From NCBI GenBank assembly GCA_024762675.1, contig JANTGZ010000019.1, positions 1-33,000 of the forward strand: a stretch of DNA of 33,000 bases, in the 5' to 3' direction. Source of the stretch: Thermodesulfobacteriota bacterium (GTDB taxonomy: Bacteria; Desulfobacterota; Anaeroferrophillalia; Anaeroferrophillales; Tharpellaceae). The position numbers and the translations under genes are program-made. The first letter of the stretch is position 1; the number at the start of each line of letters is the position of its first letter. Positions 1-9,545 of this stretch are shown here, in pieces. The notes below the pieces were generated by a model. That model saw only the letters and a program-made list of their open reading frames with translations. It had not been told where the DNA came from and did not search any database.

Positions 1-1
1 T

Positions 2-205
2 GAGTCAGCAAAACTATTCGCAAAGAAACACAATACATCTCTTTCAAAGCTTGCGGAAACATATTTTAAAACAATAACACGAAAAGAAACATCCCAGAAA
101 AGAATTACCGGTGTTGTTGGTGAATTGGCGGGCTTATTAAAAAACAAAAATGTTGTTATCGGAAAAAATGACTACATAGATTATCTGGAAGATAAATATA
201 AATGA
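2..205 (+). CDS. Partial antitoxin, DUF6364-like (C-terminal part)
   Basis: An open frame enters from the left window edge and ends with TGA at 203-205, giving 67 visible residues. It reads LFAKKHNTSLSKLAETYF followed by a Lys-rich stretch and ends DYLEDKYK. This basic, helix-rich pattern resembles the C-terminal part of the DUF6364 antitoxins, which are usually encoded just before a PIN toxin. The stop overlaps the next ATG (ATGA, 202-205), so the two proteins are probably translationally coupled, as in type II toxin-antitoxin modules. The expected role is to bind the PIN toxin and repress the operon. The N-terminus and promoter lie outside the window. The family call rests on remembered sequence flavour and position; another small antitoxin class is possible. 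Confidence 0.6.
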   Translation, partial: ESAKLFAKKHNTSLSKLAETYFKTITRKETSQKRITGVVGELAGLLKNKNVVIGKNDYIDYLEDKYK

Positions 206-621
206 AGAAAGACAAAGTTTTTTTAGATACAGACGTTATCCTGGATTTGCTAACGGAACGTGAGCCTCATTTTAAACCAGCTGTAGAATTTTTTTTGAAA
301 ATTCAAGATAAAACAATAATGGCTTATACATCTCCTGTTGCTATCGCAAATATTTTCTTCATTCTCAATAAGCATTTCGACAGAAATAAAGCAATGCAAT
401 CACTTGTAAAACTTAAGTCCTTGGTAAAGGTGCTAAATTGTGGTGATCGCGTAATAGAGCTAGCGCTTTCTTCTGATTTTACTGACTTTGAAGACTCAAT
501 ACAATATTACACTGCCTTAGAGAATGACATTGATATTCTTATTACTCGTAATATAAAAGATTACAAAACGGCAAATATCAATGTATCCACCCCTATTGAA
601 TATATAGCGGCAAGCATTTAG
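202..621 (+). CDS. PIN-domain toxin (VapC-like ribonuclease)
   Basis: A 139-residue PIN-domain protein, expected to be a metal-dependent RNase acting as the toxin of a type II toxin-antitoxin pair. The N-terminal acidic site is visible as VFLDTDVILDLL (Asp9 and Asp11). The central acidic motif is FEDSIQYYTA (Glu97/Asp98), and the C-terminal part reads DILITRNIKDY (Asp111, Asn117), the classic PIN ending. Length is normal for the family. The start overlaps the upstream stop by four bases, so it should be translated with its antitoxin. The gene is AT-rich compared with the core genes further right, which fits recent acquisition, and an attC-like site lies about 100 bp downstream. The PIN fold is secure; the RNA target is unknown. 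Confidence 0.88.
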   Translation: MKKDKVFLDTDVILDLLTEREPHFKPAVEFFLKIQDKTIMAYTSPVAIANIFFILNKHFDRNKAMQSLVKLKSLVKVLNCGDRVIELALSSDFTDFEDSIQYYTALENDIDILITRNIKDYKTANINVSTPIEYIAASI

Positions 622-721
622 GAAATGGGGGTCATCTAGATTGCTTTTGTCAAACATGTTAAATCGGTAACATCTGTGTTTCTTTAGAATTTTTCAAGAA
701 CTAATTTATCGGCAAGAAACC

Positions 722-811
722 GCCGAACAAAAGCATATAGCTTCGACCGCGAATAGCCGCCCGTTTTTTATTCGAGCATCACGGCGCGGCGGCTGATGCA
801 GGTCGTTCGTT
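722..811 (+). other. attC-like imperfect inverted repeat A
   Basis: The left end is GCCGAAC (722-728) followed by AAAAGCATATAGCTTCGACC. The right end contains GGTCGTTCGTT (801-811). Complementary segments include AGCCGCC (755-761) with GGCGGCT (788-794) and CGACC (744-748) with GGTCG (801-805). A further AGCAT/ATGCT pair (732-736, 819-823) reaches the fic stop codon. Integron attC sites have this build: short conserved ends of the form RYYYAAC and GTTRRRY around an imperfect palindrome. GCCGAAC departs from the consensus at one position. Site B at 2083-2202 shares the left-end and right-end sequences in the same orientation. The attC assignment is inference; the palindrome and the similarity to B are visible. 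Bases 622-721 hold nothing recognised. Confidence 0.42.
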
Positions 812-821
812 GCTTTTCATG

Positions 822-1949
822 CTAACCCAAAGCACGCTGGTTAAGATTATATTTTTTTTCATCATCATACGATAAAAGGTTTAATTTAGATAACTTTGCC
901 AAGTCCCTTCTCGCTGTTTGTGTACTAACTTTACTATAGAGAATTGAAAATGGAGAAGATGAAAATAAGTCTTTAAGCGTAAAAGTAAAAGTTACAGGGT
1001 AATCAAGCAATAACGTAAGAAGATTAAATTGCCTTTTGGTAATATTGTGGTGTTGGTTTTGAAATGTGTAATAATCTCTCAGAGAAAAAATCCTTATAAA
1101 ATAAATTATTGATTCTTTAATCTTAGTTAAAGACAAAACAGCAGCATGAAGAAAAAATTCAATAAATGGAGTTACGTCGTTTTTCAATTTAATGCTTTTT
1201 GAAAAAGCAATGTAGTAATCATCGACATTCTTATAATAAAAGTTTGCTAACTCTTTTGGTATATATTTGATGTTGGCAGTTTGTAATATTATTGCCTCAA
1301 TAAGTCTTGCTGTTCTTCCATTTCCATCCCAAAATGGATGGATGATGCAAAAGTGATAGTGTGCAATAGCTGCACGAATGAACGGATGTAGTTTGAGAAT
1401 CTCATCGCAATTAATCCATGCTATAAATTCGTTCATTAAGTTTTTTACATCTTCAAGTATCTTGGGGGGCGTAAAAATTCCGCCATGGGCTTTGTCACCA
1501 ACATGAACTATACCATTGCGATATTGTCCTGGTATATTATGTTCATCAGGAACTTGATCGGTGATAATCTTATGCAATTCACAAATTAGCTCTTCAGACA
1601 AAATGTATGGTTCACCTTTACTTTCAATACCTGCTAATAGGTTGTATGCTTTGATTAAGTTGATAATTTCCTGCTTGTCTTTCTTGGTGTATTCTTCAAC
1701 GTCATGGCCTTCTGCTATTTTCCTTACGCCTTCCTCTGTGATTGGGTTGCCTTCAATAGCAGCCGTACCAGAGATCGAGCTATACATAATTTCAGGTTCT
1801 AAACGTGCCGATAGTTTGGGAAGTATTGGCAGATCGACTATGGTCTCATTCAAAACTATAGCTCGAATTAAAAGATCATTAACTTGGGCGCTATCGTAGT
1901 GCTCACTCAAATAAAATTTGCCTGACTTAAAAGTTAAAAAATCTCTCAT
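822..1949 (-). CDS. Fic family protein (predicted AMP-transferase, N-terminally autoinhibited)
   Basis: A 375-residue Fic/DOC protein. The catalytic motif HPFWDGNGRTARL lies at residues 204-216, with the essential His204 and the phosphate-anchoring GNGR. Fic enzymes with this motif usually transfer AMP from ATP to a hydroxyl side chain of a target protein. The N-terminal domain has TAAIEGN at 62-68, matching the [S/T]xxxE[G/N] inhibitory helix of class II Fic proteins; Glu66 would block productive ATP binding. The C-terminal ~90 residues look like a winged-helix domain. Length is normal for this architecture. No convincing Shine-Dalgarno precedes the ATG. The gene is AT-rich, lies opposite to the PIN gene, and sits between two attC-like repeats, so it may be a mobile cassette with its own promoter. 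The target is unknown. Confidence 0.93.
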   Translation of the reverse strand: MRDFLTFKSGKFYLSEHYDSAQVNDLLIRAIVLNETIVDLPILPKLSARLEPEIMYSSISGTAAIEGNPITEEGVRKIAEGHDVEEYTKKDKQEIINLIKAYNLLAGIESKGEPYILSEELICELHKIITDQVPDEHNIPGQYRNGIVHVGDKAHGGIFTPPKILEDVKNLMNEFIAWINCDEILKLHPFIRAAIAHYHFCIIHPFWDGNGRTARLIEAIILQTANIKYIPKELANFYYKNVDDYYIAFSKSIKLKNDVTPFIEFFLHAAVLSLTKIKESIIYFIRIFSLRDYYTFQNQHHNITKRQFNLLTLLLDYPVTFTFTLKDLFSSSPFSILYSKVSTQTARRDLAKLSKLNLLSYDDEKKYNLNQRALG

Positions 1950-2082
1950 GTATTAACCGTAAAAATGAGTTTAAAAATGTAACAATTTATCCTATTAAAA
2001 ACAACCACATAGAGGGCCACTTCAGTTTATTTTATTAAACGTATTGTAACAAAAAATGAAAATTTGTCAAAGAAAATATTTT

Positions 2083-2202
2083 GCCTAACAAATCAATAAA
2101 CTACGACACTTTTCAGACCGCAAATCATAGGGTTTAATTTCATTATCGGTTCACATGAATCACCTCTTTAAGTAAGGGTGCCAGTTATCTCAGTCGTTCG
2201 GC
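2083..2202 (+). other. attC-like imperfect inverted repeat B
   Basis: This site begins GCCTAAC (2083-2089), a full match to the attC R'' consensus RYYYAAC, followed by AAATCAATAAACTACGACAC. It ends GTGCCAGTTATCTCA then GTCGTTCGGC (2193-2202). The reverse complement of the right end aligns with the left end over about 25 bases with a few mismatches and single-base bulges, as attC arms do. The left end also aligns with site A (GCCxAACAAA, then CTxCGAC), and both right ends share GTCGTTCG. The right core GTTCGGC has one deviation from GTTRRRY. Together A and B frame the fic gene. In the 455-base gap 1950-2404, the only other items seen are the palindrome and short frame listed next. Confidence 0.42.
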
Positions 2203-2243
2203 GATGAAGTTTTTCAATAATTTAAAACAAAAAATTAACAACT

Positions 2244-2268
2244 TTTGTATATGGCATTAGTATACAAA
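2244..2268. promoter_or_regulatory. Perfect 8-bp inverted repeat, possible operator
   Basis: TTTGTATA (2244-2251) and TATACAAA (2261-2268) are perfect reverse complements separated by nine bases, and the right arm ends one base before a possible ATG at 2270. Such a site directly before a short accessory gene suggests an autoregulatory operator, as is common for toxin-antitoxin operons. The bound protein is unknown and the downstream gene appears truncated, so this may be a relic. Confidence 0.4.
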
Positions 2269-2269
2269 C

Positions 2270-2365
2270 ATGAAAGAGATAAAAGAGCCAAAAATAAGGT
2301 GGGTGCAAAGGTCCAGCGAGAAGCAAAAGCCCGTTTTTCGCAAAAAAATGCACATAACCTTGTAA
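2270..2365 (+). pseudogene. Short 31-codon frame, possible truncated HI0074/HEPN-type gene start
   Basis: An ATG at 2270 opens 31 codons ending in TAA at 2363-2365. The first residues, MKEIKEPKIRWVQR, resemble the start of nucleotidyltransferase substrate-binding (HI0074/HEPN) proteins, which often open with a short basic stretch and IRWxQR. The remaining residues do not continue that pattern, so a truncated or rearranged gene is the best reading. Partner MNT-type nucleotidyltransferases often sit beside such genes in toxin-antitoxin pairs; none is visible here. The call rests on about a dozen residues and could be coincidence. Confidence 0.25.
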
Positions 2366-2404
2366 CGGCTTCGCGTTAATTTAGCAAAAAAGCCGAACCT
2401 CCAG

Positions 2405-3088
2405 CTATGGCATGCGAAATTCTACCCAGAGAACGGCGTAGCGTACCAGCTCAGCGCCGTGTTTGAGTTCGAGTTTATCTTTAAGTCGTTCCCTGTAGGT
2501 ACCGATGGTTTTGGGACTGACATGCAAGGTCTCGGCAATTTCGCCGGCTGAAAACCCCTTGCCGATAAGGGTCAAAACCTCCAATTCCCGATTGGTCAGA
2601 CGATTGGTGGCCGAGATATCGGCAGCCCCCGGCTTACCGGTTAATTTGCCGACCATCTTGTTCATGATTTTACTGCTGACATATATATTGCCATCCAGAA
2701 TATGGCGTAAAGCCTCAATCACTGACTCGGAAGCTTCCTGCTTCATAATATAGCCTTTGGCGCCCGCCAGGATGCACCTTTCGGCATGGATCGCCTCATC
2801 ATGCATAGAGAGAACCAGCATCGGAATCTCTTTTTTGCCTTTTTCAACCTCCTTGATAAGATCAATACCCTGACAGCCCTTCAAAGAGAGGTCAACGATC
2901 ACAAGATCAGGACACAAACGCTCTATCGCCCTAAGAGCAGAAGAGATATTGTCGGCATTGCCGCAAACTTCAAGATCCTCTTCCTGATTAATGAGCTCGC
3001 TCATGCCCATACTGAAAATCGGGTGATCTTCGACGATAAAAATCTTGTTTTTTGCCCGTTTGGGCTTGTTGTTATTATAGTTTAGCAT
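2405..3088 (-). CDS. Response regulator, NarL/FixJ family
   Basis: A 227-residue response regulator. The receiver domain (about residues 15-130) shows the acidic pair Glu20/Asp21 in IFIVEDHPIF, the phosphoacceptor Asp66 in DLVIVDLSLKG, and the conserved Lys116 in GYIMKQ. A LuxR-type helix-turn-helix follows (about 160-215) with LTNRELEVLTLIGKG and VSPKTIGTYRERLKDKL. It should bind DNA when phosphorylated by the kinase encoded immediately upstream. Its ATG lies inside the kinase gene: the two overlap by 14 bases (3075-3088), so translation is probably coupled. AGGT sits about seven bases before the start. The regulon cannot be read from the window. Confidence 0.93.
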   Translation of the reverse strand: MLNYNNNKPKRAKNKIFIVEDHPIFSMGMSELINQEEDLEVCGNADNISSALRAIERLCPDLVIVDLSLKGCQGIDLIKEVEKGKKEIPMLVLSMHDEAIHAERCILAGAKGYIMKQEASESVIEALRHILDGNIYVSSKIMNKMVGKLTGKPGAADISATNRLTNRELEVLTLIGKGFSAGEIAETLHVSPKTIGTYRERLKDKLELKHGAELVRYAVLWVEFRMP

Positions 3089-4913
3089 AACGATTACCTG
3101 TATTGGGCAGGCTCAGGGCAATTTTCACCCCTTCGCCGGGAAGGTTATCAACGGAGAGGGAGGCCCCGAGACAATCTGTTCTATACTTTAAAATACGCAG
3201 CCCCATCCCTTTGGGATTCGGGTTCTCCGGCAAGCCCTGACCATCATCGGCAATTTCAACAAGCAGATTTTCCGCAGTCGTTGTCAAACGTATCGAAATA
3301 TTTCGGGCCTGCCCATGTTTGACAGCATTGTGAACCGCTTCATGAACAATATAGTAGATATGAGTGGCAACCGTATTATCCTTAAGATTGATGGTTGACT
3401 CACACTCAAAACTACAGGCAACATTATAAATTTCAGCAATATTTTCCGCCATCTCAGCCAGGGAGGTCTCCAAACCGTGGGCCGCCGGTTCAACCGGCAT
3501 CAGACCTCTTGCCAAACGTCTGGTCTTGCCGATAGCTTGCCTGATGAAACCTCTTATCTTTTCTGCAGAATCAGTTTGCGGAGCCTGCTCTTTGTCAAGT
3601 TTCTCCTTTAAGACCTTGGTCAGGGCTTCAATACCGATGAGGTGAGGACATAGGTCATCATGCAGTATCCGACCAAACTTCTGCTTCTCCCGTTCGCTGA
3701 TATTTAAGAGTTCTCTCTCAAGGCGCTGGCGCTCACCGATCTCTAATTGCAGGTTATTGTGATAGGTCTCAAGTTTTTCCATAAAAATGTTAAAGTGTCG
3801 GGCCAGTTGACCAATTTCGTCATTAGGAGCCTGTGACATGCGGACCGAAAGATCGCCGCCAGTAGCTGCTGTAAGGCGGCCTATCAGTTCGCGCATCGGT
3901 CGAATAATCGATGCACTGATCAACAGGGTAAGTGGCAGAATCAACAACAGGGTCACCGATATCGCTGTAACTAGAATGGTTGTTACCTTCCGTAAAGGGG
4001 CATTGATTTCATCCATATAGCTGGAAGAGGCGACGATCCAGTCATATTCGGGTATGTAGTTAAACATTACCAGTTTTTCCCGGAAACGCTCTTCACCGGG
4101 ATTTTTCCAGGTATAGATAATCTTGCCGTTTTTTCGTTTGCAGAGATCTTGCACAAAAAGCTGTCCCTCACTATCGACAACATCAAAAACGTTACCCTTT
4201 ATTATCGGATGGACGACCACATTACCAAGACTGTCGAGGACGAAGGAGTAACCCGATTTACCGAAACGCATTGCCAGAATACTCTCCCGAAAATCGGAGA
4301 CCTTAACCAACTCCTTGAATTCATCACGATAAGCAGAGACCGAAATAATCCAATCCCAGGGAGAAAAGTAGCTCATGTAAAGAGCTTTCGATCTTTTCTC
4401 AGCCTCGCCCGGATTGCGCCAGCCATACTCAAGGTAGCCCTCTTTGCGTTTAATCTGTTCAATAACAAAGTCAATCGTCGAGAAATTGCGGCCGACAACT
4501 GAAGGGTTAGGGTGAACTACGGCGATGCCGGCACTGTTGACACAATAGATATAACCGGTTTTACCGATTGTCTGGCTATAGAAGATCTGTAAGGCCTGCT
4601 CTTTGGCTTCGCTTTCAGTAAGTTGTCCGGAAAGCTGTTTTGCATAAATACTTTCGACAATTTCAAGGTTCTTTTCAGCCACTGAGCGAAGATAATTTTT
4701 AATCGATACCGAGGCTGTGGTGCGTACCATATTGAGGATAGCGGCAGTCGAATTCTGGAGCTCTCGCTCAATATTGGTTTCGACCGTAGTACGCATCAGG
4801 GAGTATATGACAAAACTGCAAAGAAGAATGGAGAGGACAATAATTGCTGAATAGCCGCCAAAGAGTTTGGCGCGGATATTGAGATTACGAAAGAATTTTT
4901 TAAAACTATGCAT
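3075..4913 (-). CDS. Membrane sensor histidine kinase with duplicated Cache-like sensor and HAMP domain
   Basis: A 612-residue inner-membrane kinase. Transmembrane segments are at about 18-40 and 313-336. The periplasmic part between them contains two similar Cache-like units (about 117-199 and 218-302). Each starts GKxGY, has an AVVHP or VVVHP strand, a NPGE turn, and ends in a DWI strand. A HAMP domain follows (about 337-390), then a HisKA_3 dimerisation domain with the phosphoacceptor His418 in LHDDLCPHL. The HATPase domain has the N-box HEAVHNAVKHG (524-534) and the G-boxes DDGQG (556-560) and GMGLRIL (569-575). It should sense a small extracellular ligand and phosphorylate the NarL-type regulator encoded downstream. 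The ATG has only a weak ribosome site. The ligand is unknown. Confidence 0.93.
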   Translation of the reverse strand: MHSFKKFFRNLNIRAKLFGGYSAIIVLSILLCSFVIYSLMRTTVETNIERELQNSTAAILNMVRTTASVSIKNYLRSVAEKNLEIVESIYAKQLSGQLTESEAKEQALQIFYSQTIGKTGYIYCVNSAGIAVVHPNPSVVGRNFSTIDFVIEQIKRKEGYLEYGWRNPGEAEKRSKALYMSYFSPWDWIISVSAYRDEFKELVKVSDFRESILAMRFGKSGYSFVLDSLGNVVVHPIIKGNVFDVVDSEGQLFVQDLCKRKNGKIIYTWKNPGEERFREKLVMFNYIPEYDWIVASSSYMDEINAPLRKVTTILVTAISVTLLLILPLTLLISASIIRPMRELIGRLTAATGGDLSVRMSQAPNDEIGQLARHFNIFMEKLETYHNNLQLEIGERQRLERELLNISEREKQKFGRILHDDLCPHLIGIEALTKVLKEKLDKEQAPQTDSAEKIRGFIRQAIGKTRRLARGLMPVEPAAHGLETSLAEMAENIAEIYNVACSFECESTINLKDNTVATHIYYIVHEAVHNAVKHGQARNISIRLTTTAENLLVEIADDGQGLPENPNPKGMGLRILKYRTDCLGASLSVDNLPGEGVKIALSLPNTGNRYAKL

Positions 4914-4985
4914 GCATCAAACTTAGATGTTAACCAATAAAGTTGAACTCAAAAAAGGGCAAGGCAGCTTTGGAACCTTTTTTTA

Positions 4986-5597
4986 TCACGATCCGGCCAA
5001 CAGACCACTGCGACTGAGACGATCAACAACACTCTTGACAAAACCCTTGATCAAGTCATCGGTGGGCCGGTCAGCTGAGGTTTTCGAGGCCAAAGAGATC
5101 ACCAGGGCTCCATCTTTAGTGCTGTAGAGATTGGTCTCAAGACCATAGACCGCTGTTGTTCTGGTTAGAGATCCAGGTTTACAGGGAGAGAGTGAATATC
5201 TCTGGCTCTGTCGATAGTCACTGGCCCAACGGCTATTACAGGCGCTTTGTGCAGTAACCCTGGTCTCCTCTATTCTGTCGGCAATACGAGAGATCAAAAC
5301 TCCATCAAAAGCGTGCCGGCCGATGGCCCCGGTAATTGTCTCAACCGATGAGCGGCTGCCGGCAGGCAAAACGATATGGCCGGCACTGGCAGAAACCCCC
5401 TTCTGCCGCAGTTGCCGAGCCAACTGAAGTTCACTCATGCGACCATTCTCTTCATCAAGAAAAATACTTACCACCAGAATTTTTTCAAAAGGCTTGCCGC
5501 TATAATTTTCATCCTGCCAGACCCCGGTCACCTTGGTTGCCGAACAGGCAGCCAGGCAAAAAATGCTAAAGACTATTAAAGTTAATATTTTCTTCAT
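4986..5597 (-). CDS. Hypothetical lipoprotein
   Basis: A 203-residue protein starting with a lipoprotein signal peptide: Lys-Lys, a hydrophobic core, and the lipobox LAAC with Cys18 as the predicted lipidated residue. It should be anchored to the membrane facing the periplasm. The mature part opens TKVTGVWQDENYSGKPFEKILVV and has two extra cysteines (about 120 and 139). I do not recognise a named family with confidence, though the opening resembles small DUF4136-type envelope lipoproteins. GGGAG lies eight bases before the ATG. The sensor-kinase gene starts 72 bases downstream on the same strand, so the lipoprotein may belong to that operon or be its signal partner; this is inferred from position only. 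Confidence 0.75.
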   Translation of the reverse strand: MKKILTLIVFSIFCLAACSATKVTGVWQDENYSGKPFEKILVVSIFLDEENGRMSELQLARQLRQKGVSASAGHIVLPAGSRSSVETITGAIGRHAFDGVLISRIADRIEETRVTAQSACNSRWASDYRQSQRYSLSPCKPGSLTRTTAVYGLETNLYSTKDGALVISLASKTSADRPTDDLIKGFVKSVVDRLSRSGLLAGS

Positions 5598-5966
5598 GCT
5601 AATCGCTCCCTTTTTATACGTGCTTTGATGTCATTTCCCCATCGCCGGCAAACCGTGACATTCCTATTTAATCCAAGTCATTAGCCAGAGTCGAATAGTA
5701 GCGTAAATATTTTTTTATAGCAACTCTTGATGCATTCGTAAAAGAATCACGGAATGGCTAAGTAAGTCTGGACTTGAAGTGAGATAAAAGAATCTTCGAG
5801 TGTTTTTCGGCGGACTATGCTAACTTAGATCAAGTCGAGAAAGTGATTCAGAGTGGTAATATAAAGGAACTAAATGGAACATCCTCGAGGATCTGAAGGT
5901 TCAAAAGAGATTGCACATGGAGAACCAAAACTCAGCCCGTAGCCCTATTATGAACAATCCCCAACC
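5598..5966. other. 369-bp intergenic region between divergent genes
   Basis: No convincing gene is seen. The left part is the leader of the lipoprotein gene (minus strand). A 22-codon frame at 5874-5942 on the plus strand starts with ATG seven bases after AAAGGA, and the palindrome ATCCTCGAGGAT overlaps its first codons. It matches nothing I know, so it is not called as a gene. The MFS gene that follows has no clear ribosome site before its ATG. Confidence 0.5.
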
Positions 5967-7133
5967 ATGACTACTCCCAGCTACCTTCGCCTCCAACTTA
6001 CCGTATTTGCCTTAGTTGCAGCCTCTTTTACAAATATCTATATTACGCAGCCGCTACTGCCGGCATTACAGGCCGAATTCGCCACCACAATGGTCACGAT
6101 CTCGACCAGCGTCTCAGCCGTCATCTTCGGTATCACAATCAGCAACCTGCCTTTTGGGGCATTGGCCGACAGGATCCCGATTCAACCTATTATCTTGGGC
6201 GGTGGCATCATGATTACTATTGGCGGCCTGATCTGCACTCTCACCGACAATCTCGGACTCTTTATCGCCGCCCGCTTTCTGCAGGGACTTTTTATCCCCA
6301 CCCTGACCACCTGTCTGGCGGCCTATCTCGCAAAAACCCTACCGCTCGACCGCCTCAATGTAGTCATGGGTTCTTATGTTTCGGCCACTGTCTGCGGGGG
6401 ACTCGGGGGCCGCCTTTTAGGCGGCTGGATCGATTATTTCTGCGATTGGCGCTATGCTCTTTGGAGCGCTGCCGGCCTGATTATGATAAGCGTAATTGCT
6501 GCGTTACGAACCCTCCCCCACACCCCGGCAAAAACCTCACTACCGACAGAACCGGCAACCTCTTTTCTAAAATTGCTCACCCGTCCGGATCTGCGTTTTA
6601 TCTATACTTGTGCGGCCGGCAGTTTTGCCATCTTTTCCTCATTATTCAACTACCTGCCCTTTCGTTTGAGTGCCTCACCTTTCAACCTGCCGACCAACAC
6701 CATAACCCTCATCTACTTGGTCTACATTGTCGGCATTTTTACCGGCCCTGCCGCCGGACGCCTCTGCAACCGTATCGGTTCCGGCCCTACCATGATCCGC
6801 GGAACCCTGATATTTGCTCTTTCATTGGCTTTTCTAACCCAACCCCACCTTACATCCATTATCGGCGGCCTGCTTGGCGTCTGCGCCGGTTTTTTTACCA
6901 TCCATGCCGCCGCGGTCGGTACCCTGAATCGCAAACTTAAAAGCGACCAAGGACGTGCTAACGCTCTCTATGTCCTCTCCTATTATCTCGGCGGCTGCGG
7001 AGGCATCACAATTTCAGGTCTCCTCTACGAAAAAATGGGATGGAACACCGTCGTACTGTTTTGTATAAGCCTCCTGAGCATCCCCTTACTGACCGGATTG
7101 TCCGAAAAAAAACCGCCCAAAAAGGGTGATTGA
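5967..7133 (+). CDS. MFS transporter, YnfM/arabinose-efflux-like
   Basis: A 388-residue major facilitator with about twelve hydrophobic segments. The loop 2-3 signature reads LPFGALADRIPIQPIILGG and the region after helix 4 has FLQGLFIPTLTTCLAAYLA. The stretch GLGGRLLGGWI is typical of the YnfM group of putative drug or sugar exporters. It should sit in the inner membrane and export a small molecule by proton antiport; the substrate cannot be told. Length is normal. The chosen ATG gives a natural N-terminus directly before the first helix but lacks a clear Shine-Dalgarno. The gene is alone on its strand and ends 88 bases before a strong terminator. Confidence 0.9.
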   Translation: MTTPSYLRLQLTVFALVAASFTNIYITQPLLPALQAEFATTMVTISTSVSAVIFGITISNLPFGALADRIPIQPIILGGGIMITIGGLICTLTDNLGLFIAARFLQGLFIPTLTTCLAAYLAKTLPLDRLNVVMGSYVSATVCGGLGGRLLGGWIDYFCDWRYALWSAAGLIMISVIAALRTLPHTPAKTSLPTEPATSFLKLLTRPDLRFIYTCAAGSFAIFSSLFNYLPFRLSASPFNLPTNTITLIYLVYIVGIFTGPAAGRLCNRIGSGPTMIRGTLIFALSLAFLTQPHLTSIIGGLLGVCAGFFTIHAAAVGTLNRKLKSDQGRANALYVLSYYLGGCGGITISGLLYEKMGWNTVVLFCISLLSIPLLTGLSEKKPPKKGD

Positions 7134-7221
7134 TAAGTATGGCTGACAGTGCCTGCCTGAAATACACTCTCCTTAGAATCTCCATAAACGACAAAAGGGG
7201 TAAACTCTTACCCAATGAACC

Positions 7222-7250
7222 AAAAAAGGCCTCCAATGAGGCCTTTTTTT
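7222..7250. terminator. Bidirectional intrinsic terminator
   Basis: GGCCTC (7228-7233) pairs with GAGGCC (7238-7243) around a CAAT loop, flanked by six A on the left and seven T on the right. It can end transcription from the MFS gene (plus strand) and from the small gene at 7309-7491 (minus strand). Confidence 0.9.
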
Positions 7251-7308
7251 AAATATTTAATTTCTGATAAACCCGCAAATACAAAAAAACTTCTGGGTCG
7301 TATTGAAA

Positions 7309-7491
7309 TCAGTCTTCAATGACAAAACGGGCAGGCTTGCCTTCACCTTGCAAGTACTCACCAATTGGAGTGATCTTTTTATTGAATTTTGCACAATCAA
7401 CCAGACAACGCCAAAGAGCCAATAACTCATTCCCCTCAGATTCACTGGCTGGAGTAAATTCAACAACATTTTTTTCGACTTTGATCTTCAT
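7309..7491 (-). CDS. Small conserved-looking hypothetical protein (60 residues)
   Basis: The ATG at 7491 is preceded by a strong GGAGG seven bases upstream; a longer frame to 7569 exists but would place this ribosome site inside the gene, so the short form is chosen. The protein begins MKIKVEKNVVEFTPASE and ends with KPARFVIED; it is acidic, has no signal peptide or membrane segment, and contains two cysteines. I recall similar short proteins in Deltaproteobacteria but no known function. It has its own near-consensus promoter and a terminator, so it is a single-gene unit between the MFS gene and groEL. Confidence 0.75.
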   Translation of the reverse strand: MKIKVEKNVVEFTPASESEGNELLALWRCLVDCAKFNKKITPIGEYLQGEGKPARFVIED

Positions 7492-7589
7492 GATAAACCT
7501 CCATTGATCTGATACGTTAGGATCTGTTTTTGCATTCATCGCAAGACATCTGAAAATTGCCGGCAACAAATCAAAACCTTTATTGTCTT

Positions 7590-7618
7590 AATTTATCCGG
7601 TGGACCGTACTTTGTCAA
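7590..7618 (-). promoter_or_regulatory. Sigma70-type promoter of the 60-residue gene
   Basis: On the minus strand, TTGACA (7618-7613) and TAAATT (7595-7590) are separated by 17 bases. Transcription would start near 7583, leaving a leader of about 90 bases before the ATG at 7491. Confidence 0.65.
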
Positions 7619-7697
7619 GAGTTTTATAAAACTATTCAGCAATATTTTTTACCAAGCATTATAAATGCTTGGTAAACCAGCCAAGTGCATAGACAAA

Positions 7698-7734
7698 AAA
7701 GCCCGCAAACAGAAAATTTCTGCTTGCGGGCTTT
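7698..7734 (-). terminator. Intrinsic terminator of groES-groEL
   Basis: On the minus strand AAAGCCCGCAA pairs with TTGCGGGCTTT (one bulge or mismatch near the apex), with CAGAAA/TTTCTG extending the stem. A run of T follows GCGGGC. It sits about 50 bases after the groEL stop. Confidence 0.9.
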
Positions 7735-7785
7735 AGCTTTATTTAAAGCAACAGTTGGATTTGGGCCGTAAACCTTAACATAAGT

Positions 7786-9456
<1,671 letters not shown>

Positions 9457-9545
9457 TCAACCTCCAAATTTATTTTTGGATTCCTAAGAAGAACCCATTA
9501 CTTTAAGTAATAAACGCTTAAATAAAAACTTCAAAATAACAGCAG

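Noticed and set aside
4952-4985. AAAAAAGG...CCTTTTTT as a terminator between the lipoprotein and kinase genes
   Set aside because: Only two G-C pairs and a long loop; too weak to call.
5874-5942. 22-codon frame with a ribosome-site-like sequence before the MFS gene
   Set aside because: Too short and without recognisable features; could be a leader peptide but nothing supports it.
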